From: Flavobacterium hankyongi
GTDB lineage: Bacteria > Bacteroidota > Bacteroidia > Flavobacteriales > Flavobacteriaceae
DNA length: 64,000 nucleotides
Direction of reading: 5' to 3'
Assembly (NCBI RefSeq): GCF_036840915.1
Contig: NZ_CP085725.1
Span: forward strand, 2,790,001 to 2,854,000
Position numbers and translations under genes: made by a program. Under the pieces are notes generated by a model. The model was not told where the DNA came from. It ran no database searches and worked only from the letters and a program-made list of their open reading frames with translations. Within the stretch, counting starts at the first letter, position 1. Each line of letters opens with the position of its first letter. Shown here in pieces: positions 26,852 through 36,661 of this stretch.

Positions 26852-29680
26852 ATGAACTCAACTAAGTTTTATTTTTTAATTCTTTTCTTTTCACAATTTG
26901 TTTTTTCGCAGGATTTCACAAAACATGTTAATCCATTTATAGGGACCGATGGACACGGGCATACTTTTCCAGGAGCCACTTTGCCTTATGGTATGATTCA
27001 ATTATCACCTGATACTCGGGTGGATGGTAGTTGGGACGGTTGTTCGGGTTATCATTATTCTGATAAAATTATCTATGGATTTTCACATACCCATTTGAAT
27101 GGAACTGGTTGTTCAGACTATGGTGATGTTATGTTAATGCCTTCAATGGGGAAAATTCTTTTGGAAAAAGAACAATATGCTTCATCATTTTCTCATGACA
27201 ACGAAAAAGCATCTGCTGGATTTTATAGTGTAAAGTTAGATAGAAATAATATTGATGTTCGATTAACTTCCTCAACTCGTGTTGGTTTTCATGAGTATAC
27301 TTTTAATAATGCTGGGGAAGCAGATATTGTAATAGATTTAAATCACCGAGATAAATTGCTTTATGGGGAAGTAAAAGTGATCGATGATAAAACGATTGAG
27401 ATTTTCCGCAGAAGTGAAGCTTGGGCTAAAGACCAGTATATATATGCACGAATCGAATTTAATGTGTCAGTGAAAGTATTGGGTTACGGAAATGAGAGGA
27501 ATGAAGCGAAATACTTTTCAGGAACCAAAGTGGCTATAAAAGCTTCAAAAAATGTAAAAAAAGGAGAAAAAATATTAGTAAAAGTAGCGCTTTCGCCAAC
27601 AGGTTATGATGGAGCAAAATTGAACATGTCTGAAATCAAGCATTGGGATTTTGAGAAAGTAAAGAAAGATGCTGAAGCAACATGGAATAAAGAGTTGTCT
27701 AAAATTCAAGTAGCTTCTTCAGATAAAGATAAGTTGGCCGTTTTTTACACAGCATTGTATCACACCATGATGCAACCCAATATTGCAGAAGATATAGATG
27801 GTAAATACCGTGGACGTGATAATAAAATTCATGTAGCAGATACTTTCGATTATTACTCGGTCTTTTCATTATGGGATACGTTTCGTGCAGCACATCCACT
27901 ATATACATTAATTGATAAAAAAAGAACATCAGATTATGTAAATACTTTTATTAAACAATACGAGCAAGGAGGAAGATTACCCGTTTGGGAATTAGCTTCA
28001 AACGAAACAGATTGTATGATTGGCTATCATTCCGTTTCCGTGATTGCTGATGCTATGGTAAAAGGAATCAAAGGTTTCGATTATGAAAAAGCTTTTGAGG
28101 CGTCAAAACATTCGGCCATGCTAGACCATTTAGGTTTAGAGGCGTACAAGAAAAATGGATTTATTTCGATGGATGATGAACACGAAAGTGTTTCTAAAAC
28201 GGTTGAATATGCTTATGACGATTGGTGCATTGCCCAAATGGCAAAAATCTTAAACAAAAAAGAAGATTATGAATATTTCATGAAACGTTCTCAAAGCTGG
28301 AAAAATATTTTTGACTGGGAAACAGGATTTATGCGACCAAAGAAAAACGGAGGTTGGGATAAGCCTTTCGATCCTCGTGAAGTCAATAATAATTTTACAG
28401 AAGGGAATTCATGGCAGTACTCTTTTTTTGTGCTACAAGACATTCCAGGAATGATAGAAGCATATGGAGGGCCACAAAAGTTTGAGGCCAAGTTGGATGA
28501 AATGTTTAATGGTGAAAGCAAAACCACAGGTCGCGAACAAGTGGATGTTACTGGTTTAATTGGACAATATGCACACGGGAACGAACCAAGTCATCATATG
28601 GCGTATTTGTATAATTATGTAGGTAAGCCAGAAAAGACGAAAGAAAAGGTACATTACATCTTAAATGAGTTTTATAAAAACACTCCTGATGGATTAATTG
28701 GTAACGAAGATTGTGGGCAAATGAGTGCTTGGTATGTACTAAGCAGCATAGGGATTTACTCTGTTACACCAGGTGAAACAACAATAAATCTTGTTAAACC
28801 AATATTTAAAAATGTTATGATAAAAAATCAATTTGATAAATTTTTCGAGCTAAATGATATATCTGAAAAGGGTCTTTTTGCAGATTTTATAATGTTGGGA
28901 TCAAAATATATTGAAGCTTCATCTTACAAACAAAATATGTATTATACTTTACATACTTTGCCAGTAATTGATAGCGATGGAAAATCATTCAAAGATAAAT
29001 TAAATATTAAAATAACGACAGCTTGTAATTATGATAAAATTTATTATTCATTTAGGAAGAAAGGAACTTATAAAGAATATAAAGAGCCAATTGTAATAAC
29101 AAAATCCACAAAAATTTACACCTACACAGATTATAAATATTCTAATATGTGTGGTCCAAATTTTTGGTATGTACCAAGCGATACTATTTCTGCTGAGTTC
29201 TTCAAAAAACCAAACAACTACACCATCAACATCAAATCAAAATACAATCCACAATACCATGCTGGTGGTGCAGAAGGTTTGTTGGACGGAATTTTTGGTT
29301 CTGAAAATTGGCGCAAAGGGGACTGGCAAGGGTATCAAAGTCAGGATTTTGAATGTGTCATCGATAGACAAACTAGTTCACCTGTTAATATTATCAGTGC
29401 CAATTTCTTGCAAGATCAGCGCTCATGGATTTTAATGCCAACCCAAGTAGAGTTTTATGTTTCTAATGATAATGTAAACTTTGAATTGGTTGATAAAATA
29501 AATAATGATGTAGATCCTAAAATTGACAAGAACATTTTAAAATCATTCGACAGTAATAAAAAAGTAACTTCTGCCAGATACGTAAAAGTGATTGCAAAAA
29601 ACTTTGGTAAACTGCCCGAGTGGCACCAAGGAGCAGGAGGAGATGCGTTTATTTTTATTGATGAGATAACAATTAAATAA
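26852..29680 (+). CDS. GH92 family alpha-mannosidase with C-terminal carbohydrate-binding-like domain
   Basis: GH92 enzymes are calcium-dependent exo-alpha-mannosidases acting on N-glycans and yeast mannans. After a signal peptide (to about residue 20, FSQ), the N-terminal motif VNPFIGTDGHGHTFPGATLP is diagnostic. GYHYSD, FSHTHLNGTGCSDYGD and the acid/base region GNEDCGQMSAWYVLSS also match. The family core ends near residue 760. A C-terminal domain (about 780-942, starting YNPQYHAGG) looks like a discoidin-type F5/8 module. The product of 942 aa would be exported. No SusCD pair is nearby, so this is not a typical utilisation locus. Confidence 0.93.
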   Translation: MNSTKFYFLILFFSQFVFSQDFTKHVNPFIGTDGHGHTFPGATLPYGMIQLSPDTRVDGSWDGCSGYHYSDKIIYGFSHTHLNGTGCSDYGDVMLMPSMGKILLEKEQYASSFSHDNEKASAGFYSVKLDRNNIDVRLTSSTRVGFHEYTFNNAGEADIVIDLNHRDKLLYGEVKVIDDKTIEIFRRSEAWAKDQYIYARIEFNVSVKVLGYGNERNEAKYFSGTKVAIKASKNVKKGEKILVKVALSPTGYDGAKLNMSEIKHWDFEKVKKDAEATWNKELSKIQVASSDKDKLAVFYTALYHTMMQPNIAEDIDGKYRGRDNKIHVADTFDYYSVFSLWDTFRAAHPLYTLIDKKRTSDYVNTFIKQYEQGGRLPVWELASNETDCMIGYHSVSVIADAMVKGIKGFDYEKAFEASKHSAMLDHLGLEAYKKNGFISMDDEHESVSKTVEYAYDDWCIAQMAKILNKKEDYEYFMKRSQSWKNIFDWETGFMRPKKNGGWDKPFDPREVNNNFTEGNSWQYSFFVLQDIPGMIEAYGGPQKFEAKLDEMFNGESKTTGREQVDVTGLIGQYAHGNEPSHHMAYLYNYVGKPEKTKEKVHYILNEFYKNTPDGLIGNEDCGQMSAWYVLSSIGIYSVTPGETTINLVKPIFKNVMIKNQFDKFFELNDISEKGLFADFIMLGSKYIEASSYKQNMYYTLHTLPVIDSDGKSFKDKLNIKITTACNYDKIYYSFRKKGTYKEYKEPIVITKSTKIYTYTDYKYSNMCGPNFWYVPSDTISAEFFKKPNNYTINIKSKYNPQYHAGGAEGLLDGIFGSENWRKGDWQGYQSQDFECVIDRQTSSPVNIISANFLQDQRSWILMPTQVEFYVSNDNVNFELVDKINNDVDPKIDKNILKSFDSNKKVTSARYVKVIAKNFGKLPEWHQGAGGDAFIFIDEITIK

Positions 29681-29683
29681 TTT

Positions 29684-30451
29684 ATGAAAACAGCAATCAT
29701 TCAATCGGATTTAGTTTGGGAAAGTCCAAGAATTAACAGAATTAACTTTGAAGAAAAAATAAATTCTATTCAGGAAGAGGTTGATTTAATTGTTTTGCCT
29801 GAAATGTTTTCAACAGGTTTCACGATGAATCCTTCGGTCGTTGCTGAAACTATGGATGGAGAAACTGTTTCATGGATGGTTTCATTAGCCAAAAACACAC
29901 ACACAGCAATAACTGGAAGTGTAGTAATTACAGAAAATGGAAATTACTACAATCGTATGCTTTTTGTTTTTCCTGATGGAAAAATTCAAACGTATGATAA
30001 AAGACATTTGTTTTCTTTAGCGAAAGAAGAAACTGTTTTTAGGCGCGGAAACGAAAAAGTCATCGTAGATTATAAAGACTGGAAAATCTGTCTCCAAATC
30101 TGCTACGATTTGCGTTTTCCAGTTTTTGCTCGTAATGTTGAGAATTATGATATGTTGATTTATGTTGCAAGTTGGCCTAAACCACGCATTAACGCTTGGG
30201 ATATTTTATTGCGTGCCCGTGCTGTCGAAAACCTTTCTTATGTAATAGGTGTCAATCGTATTGGAACAGATGGAAGTCAACTTGAATATGTTGGTCATTC
30301 ACAAGTTGTAGATTATTTAGGAAATTATGTTATTGAGCCTTTCGAAAATGAAATGGTTAAAATATTTTCTTTTGATAAAAATGAGATGCTTGAAACGCGC
30401 AAAAAGTTGAACTTTTTGAATGATAAGGATAAGTTTCAATTACTTTCCTAA
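29684..30451 (+). CDS. Nitrilase-family amidohydrolase, omega-amidase type
   Basis: The carbon-nitrogen hydrolase triad is Glu40 (VLPEMFSTGF), Lys106 (YDKRHLF) and Cys140 (LQICYDLRFP). The FSTGF and KRHLF context is typical of the YafV/Nit2 omega-amidases, which hydrolyse alpha-ketoglutaramate in methionine salvage and metabolite repair. It is 255 aa and cytoplasmic, and begins 3 bp after the GH92 stop, so it is probably read from the same transcript though functionally unrelated. Its 3' end overlaps the convergent lipoprotein gene by 12 bp. Confidence 0.9.
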   Translation: MKTAIIQSDLVWESPRINRINFEEKINSIQEEVDLIVLPEMFSTGFTMNPSVVAETMDGETVSWMVSLAKNTHTAITGSVVITENGNYYNRMLFVFPDGKIQTYDKRHLFSLAKEETVFRRGNEKVIVDYKDWKICLQICYDLRFPVFARNVENYDMLIYVASWPKPRINAWDILLRARAVENLSYVIGVNRIGTDGSQLEYVGHSQVVDYLGNYVIEPFENEMVKIFSFDKNEMLETRKKLNFLNDKDKFQLLS

Positions 30452-32041
30452 ATCCACATCTTGATTTACATCCCAATTGGCACGAACATCAATTTCAGTT
30501 GGATAGTGAACTACTTCTTCAGGTTGGCGTTTTTCTAAATAGCTACCAGTGTCGCGCTCTTTGTTTTTGTTTTCGTCATAGATAATTCTTAACGAATATC
30601 TTTGTGGTTCAAGAAGTAAAAATTCGACTACTGGATTATTTTCACTGTATTGTGATGCTAAAATTTTTCCTTTACTATCTGTTAGCTCAATAACTATTGG
30701 AAACGATTTTACATTTTTGAAATTTAGTTTTAAATTCCCATAATCAGAATAATTTTTTGTTGTAAAGGTAAAATTTAAACTATCATTTTTTTGACCTAAA
30801 TAATCTTCAATAGCATTTGGTAACATTTTGAAAGTGTATCTTTCATTTTCGTCTTTTGTGAAAAGGATTTCAAGATTATGATTGAATTCGTCGTAATTTG
30901 TTTTGAAATCTACTTTTGAAGAGTCTTTTTTAGTTAAACTCATTTTAGAAAAATCAAATTTTTCTAAAGGAGTGCTTGTTTTTAAAGTAAAAGTTTCATT
31001 AAAGTTTAAACCTCCTCTTTGTTTGGCAGTAATGCTTAAGGTGTCTTGTTTTTGATTTTTCAATTTTAAAACGAAATCTTTTTTTACTTCTTTATTTTGT
31101 AACTGTAGACTAATAGAATCGTTTTTTATAACTGGAAACCAAATTTGAAGCGAATCTCTTTCAGGGAATTTGGTTACTTTTATTGGTAATGGATTTCCTT
31201 TATGGATAGCAGTAAGTTTGATGTTTTTGTTTTTTCCTTCATAGCCTAAAACACCTCTGTTACCAGATGCTTGATATGGTTTTTTTGCTTTAAAAGCAGC
31301 ATCTTCTTTAAAGAGTTCCAGTTCAAAAATAGATTTGTCTGGAACTGTTATTGTTTGATTATAGAAACCAATTTTGTCACTATTAGGATCGAACTTGTAA
31401 TTTGTAGTTTTTTCTTTTAATGCAATTAGTTTGTAATTTCCAGCTTTTACATTCTCAATTTTGAAAGTTTTTAAACTATCTAATGTGTTTGTGATATAAC
31501 GGGGGTTTTGTTTATAAATAATGGAGTCCTTAAAGTTTTCATCGACTTCAAATAACATGACATTTACATAGTTGTCGGTCTCTTTTTCGTAAGAATCTTT
31601 AATAGTTCCTTCAACAAACAGTGAGTCTAAATCCGGACCTGTGGAAAAAACATATTTTAATTGAGGGTAAGCGTTTCCTTCGTTATTGTCAACAATGCTT
31701 TGTCCAAAATTAAAGCTATAAGTAGTATTTGCTTTTAAGGTGTCATTTATTTTTATAACCAATTGTTTGCTAGCCGTTCCTTGAGGTAAAACCGTGATTT
31801 GGTTTTTCATGGGAGGAGAAACAATTAAGTTTTTCTGAAGATCTTTTACTTTAATAAATTCATCAAAGTTTATTTTGATGGTTTTTGTATTAAATTGAGT
31901 GGATAAGTTCTTTGGATTGCTAGAAATAATTTTAGGAGGAGTGATGTCTTTTTCACCACCTGTAATTGTGCCTCTTTTTGCACAACTAACAATTAACACG
32001 AAAGTTAAAAACAAAAAGAACTGTATGTTGATTTTTTTCAT
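30440..32041 (-). CDS. Ig-like domain lipoprotein
   Basis: The ATG at 32041 gives a lipoprotein signal MKKINIQFFLFLTFVLIVSC with Cys20; the alternative TTG at 32050 adds only three residues. TPPKIISSNPKNLST and the following 100 residues match a bacterial Ig-like fold (Big_5 type). The rest of the 533-aa chain is beta-rich and ends with RDTGSYLEKRQPEEVVHYP, a segment shared by flavobacterial homologues of unknown function. It is probably anchored in the outer membrane. The downstream end overlaps the nitrilase gene. Confidence 0.8.
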   Translation of the reverse strand: MKKINIQFFLFLTFVLIVSCAKRGTITGGEKDITPPKIISSNPKNLSTQFNTKTIKINFDEFIKVKDLQKNLIVSPPMKNQITVLPQGTASKQLVIKINDTLKANTTYSFNFGQSIVDNNEGNAYPQLKYVFSTGPDLDSLFVEGTIKDSYEKETDNYVNVMLFEVDENFKDSIIYKQNPRYITNTLDSLKTFKIENVKAGNYKLIALKEKTTNYKFDPNSDKIGFYNQTITVPDKSIFELELFKEDAAFKAKKPYQASGNRGVLGYEGKNKNIKLTAIHKGNPLPIKVTKFPERDSLQIWFPVIKNDSISLQLQNKEVKKDFVLKLKNQKQDTLSITAKQRGGLNFNETFTLKTSTPLEKFDFSKMSLTKKDSSKVDFKTNYDEFNHNLEILFTKDENERYTFKMLPNAIEDYLGQKNDSLNFTFTTKNYSDYGNLKLNFKNVKSFPIVIELTDSKGKILASQYSENNPVVEFLLLEPQRYSLRIIYDENKNKERDTGSYLEKRQPEEVVHYPTEIDVRANWDVNQDVDLGK

Positions 32042-32110
32042 GAACTGCAATTTAATCAGTACAAAATAACCACTTTATTTAGTGGAAACGAAATTTTTTT
32101 AAGTATTACA

Positions 32111-32794
32111 CTACGATTCAGAGAAAGCCATAGTAACAATGCTTATTTTGGCTCCAGGAATTTTTAAAATTGCTTTTCCGCAAGCTTCTAATGTTGCCCC
32201 TGTTGTGAGTACATCATCTATTAGTAAAAAATGTTTGTTGTGATGAGAATCATTAAAAGAAACCGAAAATGTATTTTCAGAAATTGTATTCCTGTTGATT
32301 AAGTTTTTCTTTGATTGAGTTTCAGAGAATTCTTCGCGAGTCAAAATATCATAGTGTATTTCTTTCTCTAGCTTTTTTGAAATTGATTGACAAAATGTAT
32401 CGACTTGGTTATAACCTCTTTTTTTAAGTCTTTTTTTGTGTAAAGGAACAGGAATTATGTAGTCTACTGTTTCAAATTTTTTACTTTCTTTTAAATCAAT
32501 GGCATACCAGTCTCCTAGAATAGTACCTATTTTTTGTTGATTTTTGTATTTTAAATTATGTATTATTTCCTGCGAAATCCCTTTTTTATGATAGTAAAAC
32601 ATAGAAGAAACATATTCGATAGGGATTTTACCATAGAATTTTTTCATTCCTTCATTGTTTTTTGTAAGAAGATGGTTTGTAAGAGGTAAATCATGTCGAC
32701 AATTGATACATATTTGATTTTCAGATTCTAATAATTGACTGAAACATCCCGAACAGATCTCAGGAAAGAATAAGTTTATCAAATTTTTAAGCAT
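32111..32794 (-). CDS. comF: ComF family protein (phosphoribosyltransferase-like)
   Basis: The N-terminal zinc-ribbon cysteines (CSGC and CINC, residues about 13-33) precede a phosphoribosyltransferase domain with HKKRLKKRGYNQ and the PRPP-binding loop LLIDDVLTTGATLEACG. ComF proteins are needed for natural DNA uptake in several bacteria, with a role in moving single-stranded DNA into the cytoplasm. The ATG at 32794 gives the standard MLKNLINLFFPEIC start; a longer reading to 32836 is less likely. The length is 227 aa. The neighbouring gene is divergent. Confidence 0.88.
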   Translation of the reverse strand: MLKNLINLFFPEICSGCFSQLLESENQICINCRHDLPLTNHLLTKNNEGMKKFYGKIPIEYVSSMFYYHKKGISQEIIHNLKYKNQQKIGTILGDWYAIDLKESKKFETVDYIIPVPLHKKRLKKRGYNQVDTFCQSISKKLEKEIHYDILTREEFSETQSKKNLINRNTISENTFSVSFNDSHHNKHFLLIDDVLTTGATLEACGKAILKIPGAKISIVTMAFSES

Positions 32795-32857
32795 TTCGTC
32801 GATTTTATTTTTTATATGGAAAGGAAAAAGATACATTTAGAAAAAATTACCCAGAGA

Positions 32858-33715
32858 ATGTCCTTACGTATTTCATCAACTTTTTTAAAGTTAGCATCTA
32901 TCGTGTTGTTATCTACAACAACGACTTTTGCTGTGAAATATTTTAAAGCTAAAAAAGAAAATCTTCAATTAAAAGAATCTATTAAGCTTGATAAAGAAAC
33001 ATACATTAATGATTTGAAAGAAATCTTTAAAAGATATGATAATCAGGTTTTAAAAAACACTGAACTTTCTGGATCAAAAAAAGAAGAAGTTTCCCTAGAT
33101 GTAGTAAAAGTTGAGAAAAAAAAAGCGTCACTCCCTAAACGATCTTCTAAGATAATTTATTCGGAAAAAAATGCTTCAAAAAAAGAGATAGATTCATTTC
33201 AAAATCTTATAAAAGAGAAAGAAGAGGAGAATGCAAGTATTCATAATGAAATGGATAGGCTTTCTCAAAAAAACACAGAACTTGAAAATAAAAATAGAGA
33301 AAACGAAAAAAATGTTTCTAAGACAAGAAACCTTACTGCGACTAATGTAATTGCTAACGGCGTTAAAATAGTCTCTAATAATATTATAGAAACAAAACGC
33401 TTTAGTGCTACAGAGCAAATAAAAGTTTGTTTTACATTACTCGAAAATAAATCTGCTATACAGGGTTATAAGGACATTTATTTACAAATCATAAATCCTA
33501 AAAAGAGAGTTGTTACTAACAACGGTGAGTTTGTTGAATTTGATAATCAATTATTACGTTATAGTGCTAAAACTAATGTTTTTTACGAAAACGAAGAATT
33601 GGATGTTTGTGTCTTTATTGATCCTAATAAAAAAGATTTACTTCCAGGAGATTACGAAATCAACATCTACTCTGGTATAAACTTAATTGGAAATACTGTT
33701 TTTTCGCTGAAATAA
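32858..33715 (+). CDS. Coiled-coil membrane-anchored protein of unknown function
   Basis: One N-terminal transmembrane segment (LKLASIVLLSTTTTFAVKYF) precedes a charged, lysine/glutamate-rich coiled-coil (about residues 30-150, e.g. SFQNLIKEKEEENASIHNEM). A compact C-terminal beta domain follows (VCFTLLENKS through GDYEINIYSG). No family name is recognised. The start is uncertain: the ATG at 32858 leaves room for a TACATTTA -7-like box at 32831 and for divergent comF, while an in-frame ATG at 32816 would add 14 residues. A terminator follows at 33743. Confidence 0.6.
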   Translation: MSLRISSTFLKLASIVLLSTTTTFAVKYFKAKKENLQLKESIKLDKETYINDLKEIFKRYDNQVLKNTELSGSKKEEVSLDVVKVEKKKASLPKRSSKIIYSEKNASKKEIDSFQNLIKEKEEENASIHNEMDRLSQKNTELENKNRENEKNVSKTRNLTATNVIANGVKIVSNNIIETKRFSATEQIKVCFTLLENKSAIQGYKDIYLQIINPKKRVVTNNGEFVEFDNQLLRYSAKTNVFYENEELDVCVFIDPNKKDLLPGDYEINIYSGINLIGNTVFSLK

Positions 33716-33742
33716 GTAATAAAAGATTGAATTATACAAATT

Positions 33743-33769
33743 AAAACGGATTTTTTAAGTCCGTTTTTT
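33743..33769 (+). terminator. Terminator before glyS
   Basis: AAAACGGA and TCCGTTTT pair across a T-rich loop, followed by a T run. Confidence 0.7.
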
Positions 33770-33777
33770 TATTTTTG
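33770..33777 (+). promoter_or_regulatory. -7 box for glyS, predicting a near-leaderless mRNA
   Basis: TATTTTTG matches TAnnTTTG. The usual start 5-6 nt later falls at 33782-33783, only about two bases from the glyS ATG at 33785. The -33 element is unclear because it would lie in the terminator. Confidence 0.5.
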
Positions 33778-33784
33778 CACCACT

Positions 33785-35326
33785 ATGGCAAAACAAGACG
33801 ATTTATTTAAAAATGTGATTTCGCACGCAAAAGAATACGGATTTATTTTTCCGTCAAGCGAAATTTATGATGGTTTGAGCGCAGTATATGATTATGCTCA
33901 AAACGGAGTAGAATTAAAAAAGAATATTAGAGATTATTGGTGGAAATCAATGGTACAAATGCATGAAAATATTGTGGGCATCGATGCTGCAATTTTTATG
34001 CATCCAACAACGTGGAAAGCTTCAGGTCACGTAGATGCTTTTAACGATCCATTGATTGATAACAAAGACTCTAAAAAAAGATATCGTGCCGATGTTTTAA
34101 TTGAGGATTATGCTGAAAAATTAAATCAAAAAGCACAAAAAGAAATTGAAAAAGCAAAAGGCCGTTTTGGCGATGCTTTCGATGAAGCGCAATTTGTTGC
34201 AACAAACGAAAGAGTTAAAGGATATTTAGATCAAAAAACAGCAATTCTACAAAGAATGGCTAAAGGTTTAGATTCTGGTGATTTGGCAGATGTAAAAGCA
34301 TTAATTGAAGAATTAGAAATTGCTTGTCCTGATTCAGGTTCTAAAAACTGGACCGAAGTACGCCAATTTAATCTGATGTTTGGTACTAAGTTAGGAGCTT
34401 CTGCTGATACAGCAATGGATTTGTATTTACGTCCAGAAACTGCTCAAGGTATTTTTGTAAACTTTTTGAACGTTCAAAAAACGGGACGTATGAAAATTCC
34501 GTTTGGTATTGCACAAACTGGTAAGGCTTTCCGTAACGAAATTGTTGCACGCCAATTCATTTTCCGTATGCGTGAATTTGAGCAAATGGAAATGCAGTTT
34601 TTTGTAAAACCAGGCGAAGAAATGAAATACTACGAGTATTGGAAAAATACACGTTTAAATTGGCATTTGTCTTTAGGATTAGGAAAAGAGAATTACCGTT
34701 TCCACGATCATGAAAAATTAGCACATTATGCTAATGCGGCGGCAGATATCGAATTCAACTTCCCATTCGGATTTAAAGAATTAGAAGGAATTCACTCTCG
34801 TACTGATTTTGATTTAAAAGCACACGAAGAATTTTCAGGCAAAAAAATGCAATATTTCGATACTGAAGAGAATAAAAACTACACGCCATATGTAGTAGAA
34901 ACTTCAGTTGGTTTAGATAGAATGTTCTTGGCAGTTTTCTCCAATTCATTAAAAGAAGAAACACTTGAAGATGGTTCTACAAGAACTGTATTGCGTTTAC
35001 CTTCTGTATTAGCACCAACAAAAGCTGCGGTTTTACCATTGGTAAAAAAAGATGGTCTGCCAGAATTAGCAAAAGAAATCATCGAAGATTTAAAATGGGA
35101 TTTCAATGTAGCTTATGACGAGAAAGACGCCGTGGGTCGTCGTTACCGTCGTCAAGATGCATTAGGAACTCCTTTCTGCATTACAGTAGATCACCAAACA
35201 TTAGAAGATAAAACTGTTACTATCCGTCACCGTGATTCAATGCAGCAAGACCGCGTTGCGATTTCAGAATTGAGAGCAATTATCTCAAATGAAGTTTCAA
35301 TGCGTAACTGGTTGATGAAGATGTAA
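33785..35326 (+). CDS. glyS: Glycyl-tRNA synthetase (alpha2, single-subunit type)
   Basis: This class II synthetase charges tRNA-Gly. Visible motifs include motif 2 region AFRNEIVARQFIFRMREFEQ, RPETAQGIFVNF, the motif 3 region ETSVGLDRMFLAVF and the C-terminal anticodon-binding domain (about 400-513, starting VLAPTKAAVLPL). The 513-aa chain is the eukaryote/archaeal-like dimeric form used by Bacteroidota rather than the E. coli alpha2beta2 enzyme. Codon bias suggests strong expression. Confidence 0.96.
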   Translation: MAKQDDLFKNVISHAKEYGFIFPSSEIYDGLSAVYDYAQNGVELKKNIRDYWWKSMVQMHENIVGIDAAIFMHPTTWKASGHVDAFNDPLIDNKDSKKRYRADVLIEDYAEKLNQKAQKEIEKAKGRFGDAFDEAQFVATNERVKGYLDQKTAILQRMAKGLDSGDLADVKALIEELEIACPDSGSKNWTEVRQFNLMFGTKLGASADTAMDLYLRPETAQGIFVNFLNVQKTGRMKIPFGIAQTGKAFRNEIVARQFIFRMREFEQMEMQFFVKPGEEMKYYEYWKNTRLNWHLSLGLGKENYRFHDHEKLAHYANAAADIEFNFPFGFKELEGIHSRTDFDLKAHEEFSGKKMQYFDTEENKNYTPYVVETSVGLDRMFLAVFSNSLKEETLEDGSTRTVLRLPSVLAPTKAAVLPLVKKDGLPELAKEIIEDLKWDFNVAYDEKDAVGRRYRRQDALGTPFCITVDHQTLEDKTVTIRHRDSMQQDRVAISELRAIISNEVSMRNWLMKM

Positions 35327-35356
35327 GTTATAGAATAAATTTAGTAATATTGGGGC

Positions 35357-36661
35357 ATGAAAATAGCCCCTTTATTTTTTTATTTAAGTTTTTTATTGGT
35401 TTCTAATTTTGGATATACTCAATATAAAGAACCAATAGATACTTCTAACATACCTTTTAGGGATGAACTTGAAAAAGAATTTGAAAGGCGACTTTTAAAG
35501 CCTGAAGCTATTAAGGATCTTTTTGTAAACGAAAACGCATCTTTAGAATTTGAGAAAAGCTACAAGTTAAAGAATGAAGAATTTAAGAAGCTAATAAAAA
35601 AGGGGATTTTTATTGAAGACAAAAAGTACAAACCTTTTGTAGACCAACTTTTCTTAAAAATTAAAAAAGCAAATCCCGATTTTGATTTAAATCGAACAAA
35701 AGTTCTATTAGCAATTTCTGAAGAATTCAATGCATACAATATAGGTGAAGAAATCATTGTGCTTAATCTTTCTCTTATTGGTAAATTTGAAAATCAATAC
35801 CAACTTGCCTTTGTGATATCCCACGAACTAGCACATCAAAAACTAGATCATGTTTTAACTTCAATGAAAAATTATGCAGTTAAAACTAATTCAAAAGATT
35901 TTATAGATAAGGTTTCAGGTGTTGAAAAACAAAAATATAACAAGAATAATTCGGCGTCTTTATTATTGAAGAAATTTGTTTATAATAGCAAAAGTGATTC
36001 AAGACAAAAAGAACAACAGGCTGATTCTCTTGGTTTTGTTTTGTTTAGCAAAGCGTTTCCAAACTATAAAGATGAATCTGTAAAATCGTTACAGATTTTA
36101 GGGAACCTTGATAAAGAAAAGGATTCGTTAACAAGTCAAGATTTTGCTCGTTTTTTTGAAACACCTAATCAAGTATTTAAAAAAGAATGGTTGAAAATAA
36201 ATGCCCTAGAAAACTATAAATATCAAAAAGGGAATTTGTTTTGGGAAGTAGATTCTTTAAGAACACATCCTGATTGTGAAACAAGAATTTTATTACTAAA
36301 GAAGGAATTTTCTCTTCAAGATTTGGATAAAAAAAACACGGATAAAGAATATCAGAATATCATTTCAGAAACTGAAGAAGAGTATGTGTATGGATTATAT
36401 TTTTTAAAGGAGTACGGAAAATCATTATATAATACTTTATTGTCTTATAAAAAAAATACTGGTATAGATTTGTTTTACAAGAAGATGATTCTAGAAAATT
36501 TAATTCAAATAAGAGAAGCTAGAAATAAATACACACTTAGTAAATATTTAGAAACTGAAAATCCTAAATTCTCAAAAAGTTACAATCAGTTTTTGAGTTT
36601 AATCCGAAATCTACGAAAACAAGAACTTAACGAAATAATTTCTTATTATGAAACCCAGTAA
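35357..36661 (+). CDS. M48 family metalloprotease, secreted
   Basis: A signal peptide (MKIAPLFFYLSFLLVSNFGYTQ) is followed by an M48 (Oma1/HtpX-like) zinc-protease domain. The HExxH motif is His156-Glu157-His160 in VISHELAHQKLDH; the third ligand is the Glu of RQKEQQADSLGF about 60 residues later. The 434-aa protein has no transmembrane helix after the signal, so it would be periplasmic. Its last 14 bases overlap the next gene, which implies translational coupling. Confidence 0.87.
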   Translation: MKIAPLFFYLSFLLVSNFGYTQYKEPIDTSNIPFRDELEKEFERRLLKPEAIKDLFVNENASLEFEKSYKLKNEEFKKLIKKGIFIEDKKYKPFVDQLFLKIKKANPDFDLNRTKVLLAISEEFNAYNIGEEIIVLNLSLIGKFENQYQLAFVISHELAHQKLDHVLTSMKNYAVKTNSKDFIDKVSGVEKQKYNKNNSASLLLKKFVYNSKSDSRQKEQQADSLGFVLFSKAFPNYKDESVKSLQILGNLDKEKDSLTSQDFARFFETPNQVFKKEWLKINALENYKYQKGNLFWEVDSLRTHPDCETRILLLKKEFSLQDLDKKNTDKEYQNIISETEEEYVYGLYFLKEYGKSLYNTLLSYKKNTGIDLFYKKMILENLIQIREARNKYTLSKYLETENPKFSKSYNQFLSLIRNLRKQELNEIISYYETQ